From Streptomyces sp. NRRL WC-3742 (GTDB taxonomy: Bacteria; Actinomycetota; Actinomycetes; Streptomycetales; Streptomycetaceae), in NCBI RefSeq assembly GCF_000720635.1, contig NZ_JOCF01000038.1, positions 8,953-72,952 of the forward strand: a stretch of 64,000 bases of DNA, in the 5' to 3' direction. The notes below the pieces were generated by a model, which was not told where the DNA came from, made no database searches, and saw nothing but the letters and a program-made list of their open reading frames with translations. The translations under genes were made by a program, and so were the position numbers. Positions 26,159 to 36,354 of the stretch are shown one piece after another (the stretch's first letter is position 1; every line of letters starts with the position of its first letter).

Positions 26159-26761
26159 TCAGCCGCGCGAAAGGCGTTCGGTGAGACGGGACTTGGCCTC
26201 GGGCCACTCGTCGGCGAGCATCGCGAAGTAGGCGGTGTCGCGCCAGGTGCCGGTGGGGCGCAGACGGTTGCGGCGCTGGACTCCCTCGAACTCGGCGCCG
26301 AGGCGCTGGATGGCGTTGCGGGAGCGTTCGTTGAGGGCGTCGGTCTTCCAGTAGACCCGGCCCATGCCCAGTTCCTCGAAGGCGTGGGTGAGCAGCAGCA
26401 GCTTGGCCTCGGTGTTGACCGCCGTGCGCCAGACCGAGCGGGCGTACAGGGTGGCGCCGATCTCCAGGTACTCGTCCTGCGCGCTGAAGTCGTGGTAGCC
26501 GGTCATGCCGACGGCCCGGCCGCTCGCGAGGTCGACGGCGGTGAAGTGGACCGACGTGCCCGTGGCCGCCTCCGCGATCCTCGTGTCGAGGATCCGGCCC
26601 AGCTCCTCCTCCGAGGCGGGCGGGAGGTCCATGGTCCAGCGCCAGACCTCGGGGTCGGAGCCGACGGTGGCCCAGAGGTCGGCGAGGTGGCGGCGCTCCA
26701 GCGGCTCCAGGCGGATGTGGCGGCCGGTGAGGGTGACGGGGGCGGGAAGCTTCGCGGTCAT
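26159..26761 (-). CDS. GNAT family N-acetyltransferase
   Basis: 200-aa acetyltransferase of the RimJ/RimL class: GRHIRLEPLERRHLADLW at the start, EIGATLYARSVWRTAVNTEAKLLL (acetyl-CoA region, atypical loop) and RVYWKTDALNERSRNAIQRLGAEF (motif B). ATG 26761 has no ribosome site, but a good promoter puts the transcription start at or next to it (see 26768-26818). Tight control through the overlapping inverted repeat suggests an inducible detoxifying role; substrate unknown. Confidence 0.88.
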   Translation of the reverse strand: MTAKLPAPVTLTGRHIRLEPLERRHLADLWATVGSDPEVWRWTMDLPPASEEELGRILDTRIAEAATGTSVHFTAVDLASGRAVGMTGYHDFSAQDEYLEIGATLYARSVWRTAVNTEAKLLLLTHAFEELGMGRVYWKTDALNERSRNAIQRLGAEFEGVQRRNRLRPTGTWRDTAYFAMLADEWPEAKSRLTERLSRG

Positions 26762-26767
26762 GGTGCG

Positions 26768-26818
26768 AACATAAACGCGTTTTGCACTAGAGGCAAGAGG
26801 TCTCTGCCTTAGTGCAAA
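26768..26818 (-). promoter_or_regulatory. Leaderless promoter overlapped by a long inverted repeat (operator)
   Basis: On the minus strand TTGCCT (26796-26791), 17-bp spacer, TATGTT (26773-26768), then 6 nt to the ATG of the GNAT gene. The inverted repeat TTTGCACTAGAGGCA (26781-26795) / TGCCTTAGTGCAAA (26805-26818), one bulge, covers the spacer and -35. This is a strong repressor-site arrangement. Confidence 0.7.
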
Positions 26819-26838
26819 GATCGGAAGGTGGGCAGAAC

Positions 26839-26871
26839 GAAGGCCCGGCGGGAGGTTCCCGCCGGGCCTTC
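26839..26871. terminator. Terminator of purA
   Basis: GAAGGCCCGGCGGGA / TCCCGCCGGGCCTTC stem (26839-26853 / 26857-26871) with a 3-nt loop, directly beyond the purA stop. Confidence 0.85.
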
Positions 26872-26899
26872 GTCTCAACTACTCGATTCAACTACTCGA

Positions 26900-28288
<1,389 letters not shown>

Positions 28289-28309
28289 TTACCTGAGGAA
28301 GGACCGGTC

Positions 28310-29143
28310 GTGTCGTCCCAGTCCACGCCCGTGAACGGCGGCCCCGAGCCGATCCTGCTGCTCCTCGACCCGGTGGCCCGGCAGGTGGACGGTGAGTCGG
28401 TGCGGATCGCGAAGGACGTGCTCTGCGGAGGCGCGGACGTCAAGGTGGCCCATCCGGAGACCCCGTCCGAACTCGACCGGCTGCTTTCGCACCGGGGTCG
28501 GAGACGACCGGTGGTGATCGGTTCCGACCTCGCGCTCCAGCGGGTGCTGCAAGCCCTGTACCGCCAGCGTGAGCTGGGCGCCGATCCGGTGGGCATGGTT
28601 CCGGTCGGCCGCGCCGAGGAGGTGGCGGCGGCCCGCGCGCTGGGCGTGCCGGTGGAGCCGGTGCGGGCCGCGCGGGCGGTGCTGTCCGGCATGGCGCGCA
28701 GGCTGGACCTGCTGGTGGACGACGGCGGCGGAGTGGCCCTGGGTGGGGTGCGGATCATCGGGGGCGGCGCCCGGCGTCCGGTGGGCCGAACAGGTGGCTG
28801 GCGTTCGCTATGGGCGAAATTGGCTGCGGCCGAGCAGGCGAACGCACTCACCACCGAAGCCGTGGTGGACCACAGCCCCCGCGTCCGGGTCGAGGCGGAC
28901 GGGCGGCTGCTGGCCGACGTCCACCGCCCGGTCCGACTGGTCGAGCTCACCCTGCCGGCGGACGGTGTCCTGGAGGTGGTGGTCCGCGCCCCCGGTGCGG
29001 AGGTGCGCGCCAGGGCGGCCAGTGTCTCGGTGGTCGGCCGGGGCTTCGGCTACGAGGCGGACGGCCACCCCGTCGGCCCGGTCCGCGCCCGGACGTGGAC
29101 GGCCCACCCCGGAGCCTGGGACCTGCTGCTCCCCGCCGCCTGA
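28310..29143 (+). CDS. Diacylglycerol-kinase-like protein with degenerate catalytic motif
   Basis: 277 aa. Residues ~13-130 resemble the N-terminal lobe of the DAGK/LCB5 catalytic domain and 190-277 the C-terminal beta-sandwich. The nucleotide motif GGDGT of active kinases reads GSDLA here (71-75, in VVIGSDLALQRVL), so kinase activity is doubtful. GAGGAAGG upstream supports GTG 28310. It is divergent from purA. It may bind lipid or nucleotide without phosphorylating. Confidence 0.75.
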   Translation: MSSQSTPVNGGPEPILLLLDPVARQVDGESVRIAKDVLCGGADVKVAHPETPSELDRLLSHRGRRRPVVIGSDLALQRVLQALYRQRELGADPVGMVPVGRAEEVAAARALGVPVEPVRAARAVLSGMARRLDLLVDDGGGVALGGVRIIGGGARRPVGRTGGWRSLWAKLAAAEQANALTTEAVVDHSPRVRVEADGRLLADVHRPVRLVELTLPADGVLEVVVRAPGAEVRARAASVSVVGRGFGYEADGHPVGPVRARTWTAHPGAWDLLLPAA

Positions 29144-29453
29144 AGGGGCACCCTGAACGGCCGTCCGATCGGTCCCCTTTTCGGCCCCCTGATCGCCCCC
29201 GCGCTCCGGCGGGCCCCCGTATGACGCCGAGGTGAACCCCGGGTGAGCAGGCTCACTTTCGCGCCCGCCCCGCCGGCCCCCGTCGCGCGTCCCCGAATCC
29301 CCAACGGGCGCGAACCACAAGGCCAACCGCCCTCCGCCGGAATTCCCCCCACCCGAATTCCCCGCCCCGTAAGGGGTTTTGTCTACGCGCGTCGCCAGTC
29401 CCCGGCCCGCTGATCAGGGCATCCCGCGTTCCGGAAGCCCTGGTCAACTGCCC
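29144..29453. other. Intergenic stretch before purF, no gene seen
   Basis: C-rich sequence without credible coding frame on either strand; the only clear element is the purF -10 box at its right end. Regulatory sites for purine control could lie here, but none is recognisable. Confidence 0.5.
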
Positions 29454-29466
29454 TAGACTCGAAGGC
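29454..29466 (+). promoter_or_regulatory. purF -10 element, leaderless start
   Basis: TAGACT (29454-29459) ends 7 nt before GTG 29467, the spacing that places transcription start at the start codon. The GAAGG next to the GTG is too close to act as a ribosome site. No good -35 box is seen. Confidence 0.6.
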
Positions 29467-31050
29467 GTGCCACGTGGTGACGGAAGACTCAACCACGATC
29501 TTCTTCCCGGCGAGAAAGGCCCCCAGGACGCTTGCGGCGTCTTCGGTGTCTGGGCTCCCGGCGAGGAGGTCGCCAAGCTCACGTTCTTCGGCCTTTACGC
29601 CCTGCAGCACCGCGGTCAGGAATCCGCGGGCATCGCAGTGAGCAACGGCTCCCAGATTCTCGTCTTCAAGGACATGGGGCTCGTCTCCCAGGTCTTCGAC
29701 GAGGCTTCCCTGGGGTCGTTGCACGGGCATATCGCCGTCGGACACGCCCGCTACTCGACCACCGGGTCCTCGGTCTGGGAGAACGCCCAGCCGACCTTCC
29801 GCGCGACCGTTCACGGTTCGCTGGCCCTCGGGCACAACGGAAACCTGGTGAACACCGCCGAACTGGCGGCCATGGTCGCCGACCTGCCCGGTGAGGAGCA
29901 CATCTCGCGCTCCGGCCGGACGGCCGCGACCAACGACACCGACCTGGTGACCGCCCTCCTGGCCGGCCACCCGGACCTCTCCATCGAGGAGACGGCCAAG
30001 GTCGTCCTGCCCAAGGTCAAGGGCGCCTTCTCGCTCGTCTTCATGGACGAGCACACGCTCTACGCCGCCCGCGACCCGCAGGGCATCCGCCCGCTGGTCC
30101 TCGGCCGGCTGGAGCGCGGCTGGGTGGTCGCCTCCGAGACGGCGGCGCTGGACATCTGCGGCGCCTCCTTCATCCGCGAGGTCGAGCCCGGCGAGCTCAT
30201 CGCCATCGACGAGAACGGCATGCGCAGCAGCCGCTTCGCCGAGGCCAAGCCCAAGGGCTGCGTCTTCGAGTACGTCTACCTGGCCCGCCCCGACACCTCC
30301 ATCGCCGGCCGCAACGTGCACCTCTCCCGCGTGGAGATGGGCCGCCGCCTGGCGAAGGAGGCCCCCGTCGAGGCCGACCTGGTGATAGCGACGCCCGAGT
30401 CCGGCACCCCCGCCGCGATCGGGTACGCCGAGGCCAGCGGCATCCCGTACGGCTCCGGCCTGGTGAAGAACGCCTACGTGGGCCGCACCTTCATCCAGCC
30501 CAGCCAGACCATCCGCCAGCTCGGCATCCGCCTCAAGCTCAACCCGCTGCGCGAGGTCATCGCCGGCAAGCGCCTGGTGGTCGTCGACGACTCGATCGTC
30601 CGCGGCAACACCCAGCGCGCGCTGGTGAAGATGCTGCGCGAGGCGGGCGCCGCCGAGGTGCACATCCGCATCTCCTCGCCGCCGGTGAAGTGGCCCTGCT
30701 TCTTCGGCATCGACTTCGCCACCCGCGCGGAGCTGATCGCCAACGGCATGACCATCGAGGAGATCGGCCGCACCCTCGGCGCGGACTCGCTCTCCTACAT
30801 CTCGATCGACGGCATGATCGAGGCCACCAAGCAACCCAAGGACAAGCTCTGCCGGGCCTGCTTCGACGGCGAGTACCCGATGGAGCTGCCGGACCCGGCG
30901 CTGCTCGGCAAGCTCCTGCTGGAGGCCGAGATCAAGGGCGGCCAGCAGCAGCCCGCCGTCCGCGGCAAGCCGACCAGCGGCAGCGACCTGGACGGCGTCC
31001 AGTCGCTGTTCGGCGGGGCGGGCGCGGCCGACGCGCTGCGCCGCCCGTAA
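29467..31050 (+). CDS. purF: Amidophosphoribosyltransferase
   Basis: 527-aa enzyme making phosphoribosylamine from PRPP and glutamine, the first step of purine synthesis. After a 22-residue propeptide, DACGVFG holds the N-terminal nucleophile Cys23, exposed by self-cleavage. Glutaminase domain ~23-260; phosphoribosyltransferase domain with the PRPP loop VVVDDSIVRGNT. The CRACF pair near the C-terminus fits the [4Fe-4S] form known from Bacillus. purM follows 84 bp downstream. Confidence 0.97.
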   Translation: MPRGDGRLNHDLLPGEKGPQDACGVFGVWAPGEEVAKLTFFGLYALQHRGQESAGIAVSNGSQILVFKDMGLVSQVFDEASLGSLHGHIAVGHARYSTTGSSVWENAQPTFRATVHGSLALGHNGNLVNTAELAAMVADLPGEEHISRSGRTAATNDTDLVTALLAGHPDLSIEETAKVVLPKVKGAFSLVFMDEHTLYAARDPQGIRPLVLGRLERGWVVASETAALDICGASFIREVEPGELIAIDENGMRSSRFAEAKPKGCVFEYVYLARPDTSIAGRNVHLSRVEMGRRLAKEAPVEADLVIATPESGTPAAIGYAEASGIPYGSGLVKNAYVGRTFIQPSQTIRQLGIRLKLNPLREVIAGKRLVVVDDSIVRGNTQRALVKMLREAGAAEVHIRISSPPVKWPCFFGIDFATRAELIANGMTIEEIGRTLGADSLSYISIDGMIEATKQPKDKLCRACFDGEYPMELPDPALLGKLLLEAEIKGGQQQPAVRGKPTSGSDLDGVQSLFGGAGAADALRRP

Positions 31051-31059
31051 GAACGCACG

Positions 31060-31086
31060 GTGGGGTCCCGCGAACCGGGGCCCCAC
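31060..31086 (+). terminator. Hairpin between purF and purM
   Basis: GTGGGGTCCCG (31060-31070) pairs with CGGGGCCCCAC (31076-31086), with one G-U pair and a 5-nt loop. There is no T-tract, so it is more likely an RNA-stability or partial-termination element than a full terminator. Confidence 0.5.
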
Positions 31087-31134
31087 CGCTGTTTCGAGAA
31101 CCACCCCCCACCTGACCCGAAAGGGCCGCACGCA

Positions 31135-32220
31135 GTGACCAGCAACCAGAACGGCGCCACCTACGCCGCCGCCGGTGTCGACATCGAGGCGGGCGACCGC
31201 GCCGTCGAGCTCATGAAGCAGTGGGTGAAGAAGGCCAACCGCCCCGAGGTGGTCGGCGGTCTCGGCGGCTTCGCCGGCCTCTTCGACGTCTCCGCCTTCA
31301 AGGACTACGAGCGTCCGCTGCTGGCCTCGGCCACCGACGGCGTGGGGACGAAGGTCGCCATCGCCGCGGCCATGGACAAGCACGACACCATCGGCCACGA
31401 CCTGGTCGGCATGGTTGTGGACGACATCGTGGTCTGCGGCGCGGAGCCGCTGTTCATGACCGACTACATCTGTGTCGGCAAGGTCGTCCCGGAGCGCGTC
31501 GCCTCGATCGTCAAGGGCATCGCCGAGGGCTGCGCCCTGGCCGGCTGCGCCCTGGTCGGCGGCGAGACCGCCGAGCACCCGGGCCTGCTCGGGCCGGACG
31601 AGTACGACGTCGCGGGCGCCGGCACCGGCGTGGTCGAGGCCGACGCGCTGCTGGGCGCCGAGCGCGTGCGCGCGGGCGACGTGGTGATCGCCATGGCCGC
31701 CTCCGGTCTGCACTCCAACGGCTACTCGCTGGTCCGCCACGTGCTGCTGAACGAGGCCGGCTGGAAGCTGGACCGCAGGGTCGAGGAGTTCGGCCGCACC
31801 CTCGGCGAGGAGCTGCTGGAGCCGACCCGGATCTACTCGCTGGACTGCCTGGCCCTGATCCGCGCCACCGAGGTGCACGCCTTCTCGCACGTCACCGGCG
31901 GCGGCCTGGCGGCCAACCTGGCCCGGGTCATCCCGCAGGGCCTGCACGCCCGCCTGGACCGCGGCACCTGGACCCCGCTGCCCGTCTTCCGCACCGTCGC
32001 CGAGGTCGGCCAGGTGGCCACCCTGGAGATCGAGAAGACGCTGAACATGGGCGTCGGCATGGTCGCCGTCGTCCCGCCGCACTCGGTGGACGCGGTGCTG
32101 TCGATCCTCGAGGACCGCGGCGTCGAGTCCTGGCTGCTGGGCGACATCGTCGAGCGCACCGACGAGCACGACGGCGGCGCGGCCCTGTACAACGCCTACG
32201 AGGGCTTCGCGACCCGCTGA
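31135..32220 (+). CDS. purM: Phosphoribosylformylglycinamidine cyclo-ligase (AIR synthetase)
   Basis: 361-aa ATP-dependent enzyme closing the imidazole ring (FGAM to AIR). PurM motifs seen: GGFAGLFD, LASATDGVGTKVAIA, GHDLVGMVVDDIVVCGAEPLF, GGETAEHPG, and the C-terminal HVTGGGLAANLARVIP. GTG 31135 with AGGG upstream. It forms a short operon with purF and ends in a 24-bp terminator. Confidence 0.97.
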   Translation: MTSNQNGATYAAAGVDIEAGDRAVELMKQWVKKANRPEVVGGLGGFAGLFDVSAFKDYERPLLASATDGVGTKVAIAAAMDKHDTIGHDLVGMVVDDIVVCGAEPLFMTDYICVGKVVPERVASIVKGIAEGCALAGCALVGGETAEHPGLLGPDEYDVAGAGTGVVEADALLGAERVRAGDVVIAMAASGLHSNGYSLVRHVLLNEAGWKLDRRVEEFGRTLGEELLEPTRIYSLDCLALIRATEVHAFSHVTGGGLAANLARVIPQGLHARLDRGTWTPLPVFRTVAEVGQVATLEIEKTLNMGVGMVAVVPPHSVDAVLSILEDRGVESWLLGDIVERTDEHDGGAALYNAYEGFATR

Positions 32221-32231
32221 CCCGTCCGGTG

Positions 32232-32283
32232 ACGTACGGAGAGGGCCCCCGCGGCACGCGCCGCGGGGGCCCTCTCCGTACGT
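32232..32283 (+). terminator. Terminator after purM
   Basis: Perfect 24-bp stem (32232-32255 / 32260-32283) with a 4-nt loop ACGC, 12 bp past the purM stop. It is one of the longest perfect hairpins in the window. Confidence 0.92.
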
Positions 32284-32362
32284 TCAGGAGCCCGGTCGTG
32301 CGGGAACGCCGAAGACCGGCCCGGCGCCCAGGGCGCCCGGACCGGTCCGGCGAAGCTACGGG

Positions 32363-32620
32363 TTACGAGCGGCTGCGGGCCTGCGAGGGCCCGGTGCCCG
32401 GCTCGGTGTCGTCCTCGTCGTCGAGGTCGGCGTAGCGGGCGGCGTACTCCGCGTACGGGTCGTCGTCCTCCTCCTCCTCGATCGGCTCCGGCTCGATCGA
32501 AGCGGTGGACGGCGATACGCCCAGCTCGTTGGACAGACGGTTAGCGTCGAACCCGCCGCTGTTGTACTTCAGCTCGCGGGCGACCTTCGTCTGCTTGGCC
32601 TTGGCCCGGCCGCGCCCCAT
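32363..32620 (-). CDS. DUF3073 protein
   Basis: 85-aa small acidic protein. The conserved N-terminus MGRGRAKAKQTKVARELKYNS is typical of actinobacterial DUF3073; the rest is Glu/Asp-rich and probably disordered. Its position between purM and vdh is conserved in streptomycetes. The basic head suggests nucleic-acid or ribosome contact, but no function is known. Confidence 0.92.
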   Translation of the reverse strand: MGRGRAKAKQTKVARELKYNSGGFDANRLSNELGVSPSTASIEPEPIEEEEDDDPYAEYAARYADLDDEDDTEPGTGPSQARSRS

Positions 32621-33007
32621 GGGTCGACCCCCTCAACGATGGGGCTCACGGCCCCGAGTCTGACACGTGTTCATGTTCAGGACCGGCCGCGCCCGAATGG
32701 GAGGACCGTCCCTTGGAGCATTAACGGTACCCGTTTCCGCCGCTGGACGGTACGTCGTCAGTGTGACGTGGCGCGCACCGACCGCATCCGTGGCCAGGTC
32801 TTCCCAGGTCAGAGGAGGTTTTGCGGCGGTTTGCACGCTGTTCGGTGGTGGCTCGGGTCCGTCGTTCCGAGAACGATTATCCCCCCTAGGGGGACGTGGG
32901 ATCACCCGTTCGGGCGGAGAAGTGAGAATCCGGTTCCACATCGTGATGCGCGGGGGGCGGGTGGGGGTCGCCCGACGGGGGCCCCCCGCGCAGCGCGGGG
33001 TTCGGGA
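32621..33007. other. Intergenic region between DUF3073 and vdh
   Basis: 387 bp without a credible gene. It should hold the DUF3073 promoter (minus strand). Visible dyads: CGTTCCGAGAACG near 32863-32875 and the perfect TCCCCCCTAGGGGGA near 32880-32894; a CCCCGCGC-A-GCGCGGGG hairpin (32984-33000) sits just past the vdh stop and may be its terminator. Confidence 0.5.
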
Positions 33008-34162
33008 TCAGGCGCGGCGGGCGGCCGGCAGCAGGACGGTGCGCAGGGCGCTGATCTCGCGCATCCGCTTCTCCGCCAGGCGGTCGGCGGCGACGGCCGG
33101 GGGGACGCCGTCGGAGGCGGCGCGGGTGAAGATCTCGAGGGTGGTGTCGAAGATCTTCGTGGCCTTGTTCTTGGCCCGCTCGAAGTTGAAGCCGTCGATC
33201 TCGTCGGCGACCTGGATCACGCCGCCGGAGTTCACCAGGTAGTCCGGGGCGTAGAGGATGCCGCGGTCGGCGAGGTCCTTCTCGACGCCCGGGTGGGCCA
33301 GCTGGTTGTTGGCCGCGCCGCAGACCACGGAGGTGCCGAACTCGCCCAGGGCCGCGACGACGTCGTCGGTCAGCGCGCCGCCGAGGGCGCAGGGGGCGTA
33401 GACGTCCAGCTTGGCCTGGAGCAGGGCGGTGGTGTCGGCGACGACCTCCACCTCCGGGTGGGCGGCGCGCACGCGGTTGACGGCGGCCTCGAAGGGGTCG
33501 GTGACGACGACGGTGGCGCCGTCCGCGACCAGGTGGCCGACGAGGTAGTGGCCGACCTTGCCGACGCCCGCGACGCCGACGCGCTTGCCGCGCAGGGTCG
33601 GCTGGCCCCAGCGGGCCTGGGCGGAGGCGCGCATGCCCTGGAAGACGCCGAAGGCGGTCAGGATGGACGAGTCGCCGGCGCCGCCGTGCTCGGGCGAACG
33701 GCCCGTCACGAACGAGGTCTCGCGGGCGAGAACGTCCATGTCCTGCACGTAGGTGCCCACGTCGCAGGCGGTGATGTAGCGGCCGCGCAGGGACTCCACG
33801 AAGCGGCCGTACGCGCGGAGCATCGCCTCGTTCTTGTCCTTGTTGGGGTCGCCGATGATGACGGCCTTGCCGCCGCCGAGGTCGAGCCCGGCGAGCGCGT
33901 TCTTGTAGGACATGCCGCGCGAGAGGTTGAGCGCATCCTCCAGGGCCGCCTCCTCGGAGGCGTACGGGAAGAAGCGGGTGCCGCCGAGGGCGGGGCCGAG
34001 CGCGGTGGAGTGGATGGCGATGATCGCCTTCAGACCGGAGCTGCGGTCGTGGCAGAGGACGACCTGCTCGTGGCCGTCGCCGGCGCCGTCCTGCTCCGTG
34101 CGGAAGATCCTGCTGAGCACGCCGGGTGCGGGGTGCGTTGCCGGGGTCTGTACGTCGGTCAC
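33008..34162 (-). CDS. vdh: Valine (branched-chain amino acid) dehydrogenase
   Basis: 384-aa Glu/Leu/Phe/Val dehydrogenase-family enzyme that deaminates valine and related amino acids, feeding branched acyl-CoA starters. Seen: catalytic-lysine block [46 protein letters not shown]-binding [13 protein letters not shown] and [10 protein letters not shown]. It closely resembles Streptomyces Vdh, and the neighbourhood (DUF3073 on one side, hypothetical then bldC on the other) agrees. Transcribed alone, divergent from the hypothetical. Confidence 0.95.
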   Translation of the reverse strand: MTDVQTPATHPAPGVLSRIFRTEQDGAGDGHEQVVLCHDRSSGLKAIIAIHSTALGPALGGTRFFPYASEEAALEDALNLSRGMSYKNALAGLDLGGGKAVIIGDPNKDKNEAMLRAYGRFVESLRGRYITACDVGTYVQDMDVLARETSFVTGRSPEHGGAGDSSILTAFGVFQGMRASAQARWGQPTLRGKRVGVAGVGKVGHYLVGHLVADGATVVVTDPFEAAVNRVRAAHPEVEVVADTTALLQAKLDVYAPCALGGALTDDVVAALGEFGTSVVCGAANNQLAHPGVEKDLADRGILYAPDYLVNSGGVIQVADEIDGFNFERAKNKATKIFDTTLEIFTRAASDGVPPAVAADRLAEKRMREISALRTVLLPAARRA

Positions 34163-34362
34163 TGTGGTGACTCCAGTATCGAAAGGCCCGCTGCTGTGGT
34201 GCGGGCGCCCTACGGCGAAGAGTAGTCGCGCGCGGGCGGCCGATCCCCGGTTCCGTCCGAGGTGGGGGCGGTTGTCCGAGGGATGAGACGTGAGGGGGTG
34301 CGGAGTGTGGGCGCGAACGGTTCGGGTCCGCGCCCTCCCGGGCGTCGGTGGTGCGTGCGACC

Positions 34363-35304
34363 ATGCAGGACGTGACCGTCGTGCGCACGTCCGTACAGCC
34401 GCCCTACGCCGCCCACCTGCGGGTGTACGAGCCGCTGGCGGCCTATCCGGAGCCCGAGCGCGGGCACTGGCAGGCGTACGCGGCCGAGCACGGGCCGGAC
34501 GCGACGGGGGCCGGGCAGCCGGTGGCCGGGGCGGTGCTGGAGGAGCAGCGGGAGGCGCTCGCGGAGCTGGCCTCGCGCACGCCGAGGGCGCTGCCGGAGC
34601 GGGAGAGCGAGCGGGCGTTCCTGCGGGTGCTGGACGGCGTCCTCTACGTCTGCCCGTGGGCGACGCGGCTGCGCAGCTGGCAGGCGCTGGAGGGCCTGCG
34701 GGAGGCGGCGCCGGTGGCGTTGCTGGAGACGGCCCTGCCGGCGGCGGTGCGGGAGGCGGCCGAGGCGGACCGGGAGCGCTGGAAGGCCGAGCACCCGGAC
34801 GCGCGGCCGTGGATCCTCACCAGCCGGTGGGAGGTCCCGGTGCGGTGGTTCCTGCCCTTCGGGGACGAGGACCGCTGCTTCCTGCCGCCAGAACCGCCGG
34901 AGCCGCCGGAGCAGCAGGAGCAGCAGGATGTGGTGAAGGGGGCGGACGGGCGGGTGCGGGCGGCGGCGCTGTACTACCTGGTGCCGATGGCGCAGGCGCG
35001 CCGCCGGGTGGCGCGGGCGTACCGGGCGCTGCGCGAGTGGGTGCCGGAGGGGGAGCTGGCGCGGGGGGCCGAGCGGACCGGGCGGTGGCTGGAGGAGTTC
35101 CACCCGCGCTCGCTGGTGGAGTTGGACTACGGGGGCCTGGTGCACCTGCTGGGGCCCGAGCGGTTGTCGGCGGACCGGTCGGCGGGGGAACTGGAGGAGG
35201 GGCTGAGGGCGCTGCGGGCGGGGAACCCGGCGGAGGCGCTGCGGGTGTACGGGGAACTGACGGTGCGCTGGCGCGGGGTGCTGGCGCTCAGACACGCGAA
35301 CTGA
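34363..35304 (+). CDS. Conserved streptomycete hypothetical protein between vdh and bldC
   Basis: About 313 aa, rich in Arg, Glu, Ala and Trp, without signal peptide or membrane segment and with a Pro/Gln low-complexity stretch ([14 protein letters not shown]) near residue 180. Starts at GTG 34348 and ATG 34363 are both possible; no clear ribosome site. I do not recognise a fold. A gene of this kind sits at this position in other streptomycetes (SCO4090-like, from memory). Confidence 0.8.
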   Translation: MQDVTVVRTSVQPPYAAHLRVYEPLAAYPEPERGHWQAYAAEHGPDATGAGQPVAGAVLEEQREALAELASRTPRALPERESERAFLRVLDGVLYVCPWATRLRSWQALEGLREAAPVALLETALPAAVREAAEADRERWKAEHPDARPWILTSRWEVPVRWFLPFGDEDRCFLPPEPPEPPEQQEQQDVVKGADGRVRAAALYYLVPMAQARRRVARAYRALREWVPEGELARGAERTGRWLEEFHPRSLVELDYGGLVHLLGPERLSADRSAGELEEGLRALRAGNPAEALRVYGELTVRWRGVLALRHAN

Positions 35305-35791
35305 CGTCCGAGCAGCCGTGTTTGACTGTAAGGGCCCTACGTCCTCGGGAACCGATGACCAAGGTCCCGGTTCGGGTCAATACCTGTCGAACGTGACACT
35401 ACTCACCGTTGACGCGAACTAACCCCTATGTGCAAAAATGGGACAACCAGCCCAACTTCACGTGAGCGTGCCCACTTTTGGGTGGTTCTGGAGTCGATGC
35501 GTGCTTTGCGGGGAAACGGAGGGTCTGGTCCCACCGTAACCGGTCGTCATCACCGAGTGACTGTCCGTTATGGGGTGGTCCATCGCCATCCGTCGGCCTT
35601 GAACCCGTGAGGGGTCAATTTTGGCGGTTTGGTCGATAGGGCTGGACGGATGGTGTAGTTGTAGACACCAGGACAAGCCGTTCGTCCTATAACCGACTCG
35701 GCCCGTCTATGCCATTTCGGGCATCGCGGGCCAAGGTGCAGAATTTGAAGGATAGAACCGCCCTGGTTCGGTTCTCCCGAGGAGGCCGCTC
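35305..35791 (+). other. 487-bp upstream region of bldC
   Basis: No convincing gene (a 60-codon frame at 35428-35610 lacks coding character). It is less GC-rich than its surroundings and ends in a potential leader hairpin plus the bldC ribosome site. Promoters for bldC should lie here; several TTGAC-like boxes (for example near 35409) have no well-placed -10 partner. Confidence 0.6.
35700..35769 (+). promoter_or_regulatory. Leader hairpin and GAACC-N5-GGTTC dyad before bldC
   Basis: Nested stem GGCCCG (35700-35705) / CGGGCC (35727-35732) enclosing ATGCC / GGCAT (35709-35713 / 35720-35724); then the inverted repeat GAACC (35755-35759), N5, GGTTC (35765-35769). Both sit within 92 bp of the start and could act on RNA or as protein sites. 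Confidence 0.45.
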
Positions 35792-35998
35792 ATGACCGCT
35801 CGTACCCCTGATGCTGAGCCCCTGCTGACGCCGGCAGAGGTTGCCACCATGTTCCGCGTTGACCCGAAGACGGTCACCCGCTGGGCCAAGGCGGGCAAGC
35901 TGACGTCGATCCGCACGCTCGGTGGTCACCGCCGTTACCGCGAGGCGGAGGTGCGTGCTCTGCTGGCCGGGATTCCCGCCCAGCGCACCGAGGCATAG
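35792..35998 (+). CDS. bldC: Developmental regulator BldC
   Basis: 68-aa MerR-like DNA-binding protein consisting only of a winged HTH (LLTPAEVATMFRVDPKTVTRWAKAGKL). BldC represses premature sporulation genes by cooperative binding to direct repeats. Length, sequence and synteny (vdh upstream, hrpA downstream) identify it. GAGGAGG precedes ATG 35792. It has no effector domain or dimerisation helix, as expected for this family. Monocistronic, with a 20-bp terminator. Confidence 0.97.
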   Translation: MTARTPDAEPLLTPAEVATMFRVDPKTVTRWAKAGKLTSIRTLGGHRRYREAEVRALLAGIPAQRTEA

Positions 35999-36024
35999 CC
36001 GCTGCCAGCGGCCTAAGGCTCTTT

Positions 36025-36072
36025 AAAGGGGCCGCTTACCGGACTCCGCCGGGTCCGGTAAGCGGCCCCTTT
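36025..36072 (+). terminator. Terminator of bldC
   Basis: Perfect 20-bp stem (36025-36044 / 36053-36072) with an 8-nt loop. Confidence 0.9.
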
Positions 36073-36122
36073 GTCGTACCCGGCGCCGGTGTCCCAGGTG
36101 ACGGAATGTTGAACTCCGGATA

Positions 36123-36192
36123 ACGATTCGATGCGCGTGATGCGGGGGGGATTTACAGTGAATATCAGTGCAATTTTACATATTAAATTAAC
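36123..36192. other. AT-rich island between bldC terminator and tRNA-Asp
   Basis: About 70 bp with AT content far above the surroundings (for example GCAATTTTACATATTAAATT near 36167-36187). No gene seen. It could be a promoter, a nucleoid-protein site, or the scar of an insertion beside the tRNA gene. Confidence 0.5.
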
Positions 36193-36305
36193 GGCGCCTC
36201 GGATGGGGCGGAGGACGCCCGTTCTCCGGAGGGGTCGGGTGACGACCGTCACGCGCACCGTGTCTTGTGGTCTAGACCTAGTCCGGGGTACAAGCCGGAG
36301 TGTCA

Positions 36306-36346
36306 AAAAGCCGGAGGCCCGGAACCTGACGGTTCCGGGCCTCCGG
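36306..36346 (-). terminator. Terminator of tRNA-Asp
   Basis: 16-bp stem (36311-36326 / 36331-36346), loop TGAC, followed on the minus strand by a run of five T: an intrinsic terminator just past the tRNA 3' end. Confidence 0.9.
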
Positions 36347-36354
36347 CACTACGG

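Noticed and set aside
35428..35610. 60-codon frame upstream of bldC
   Set aside because: Atypical composition, no ribosome site, inside a promoter region.
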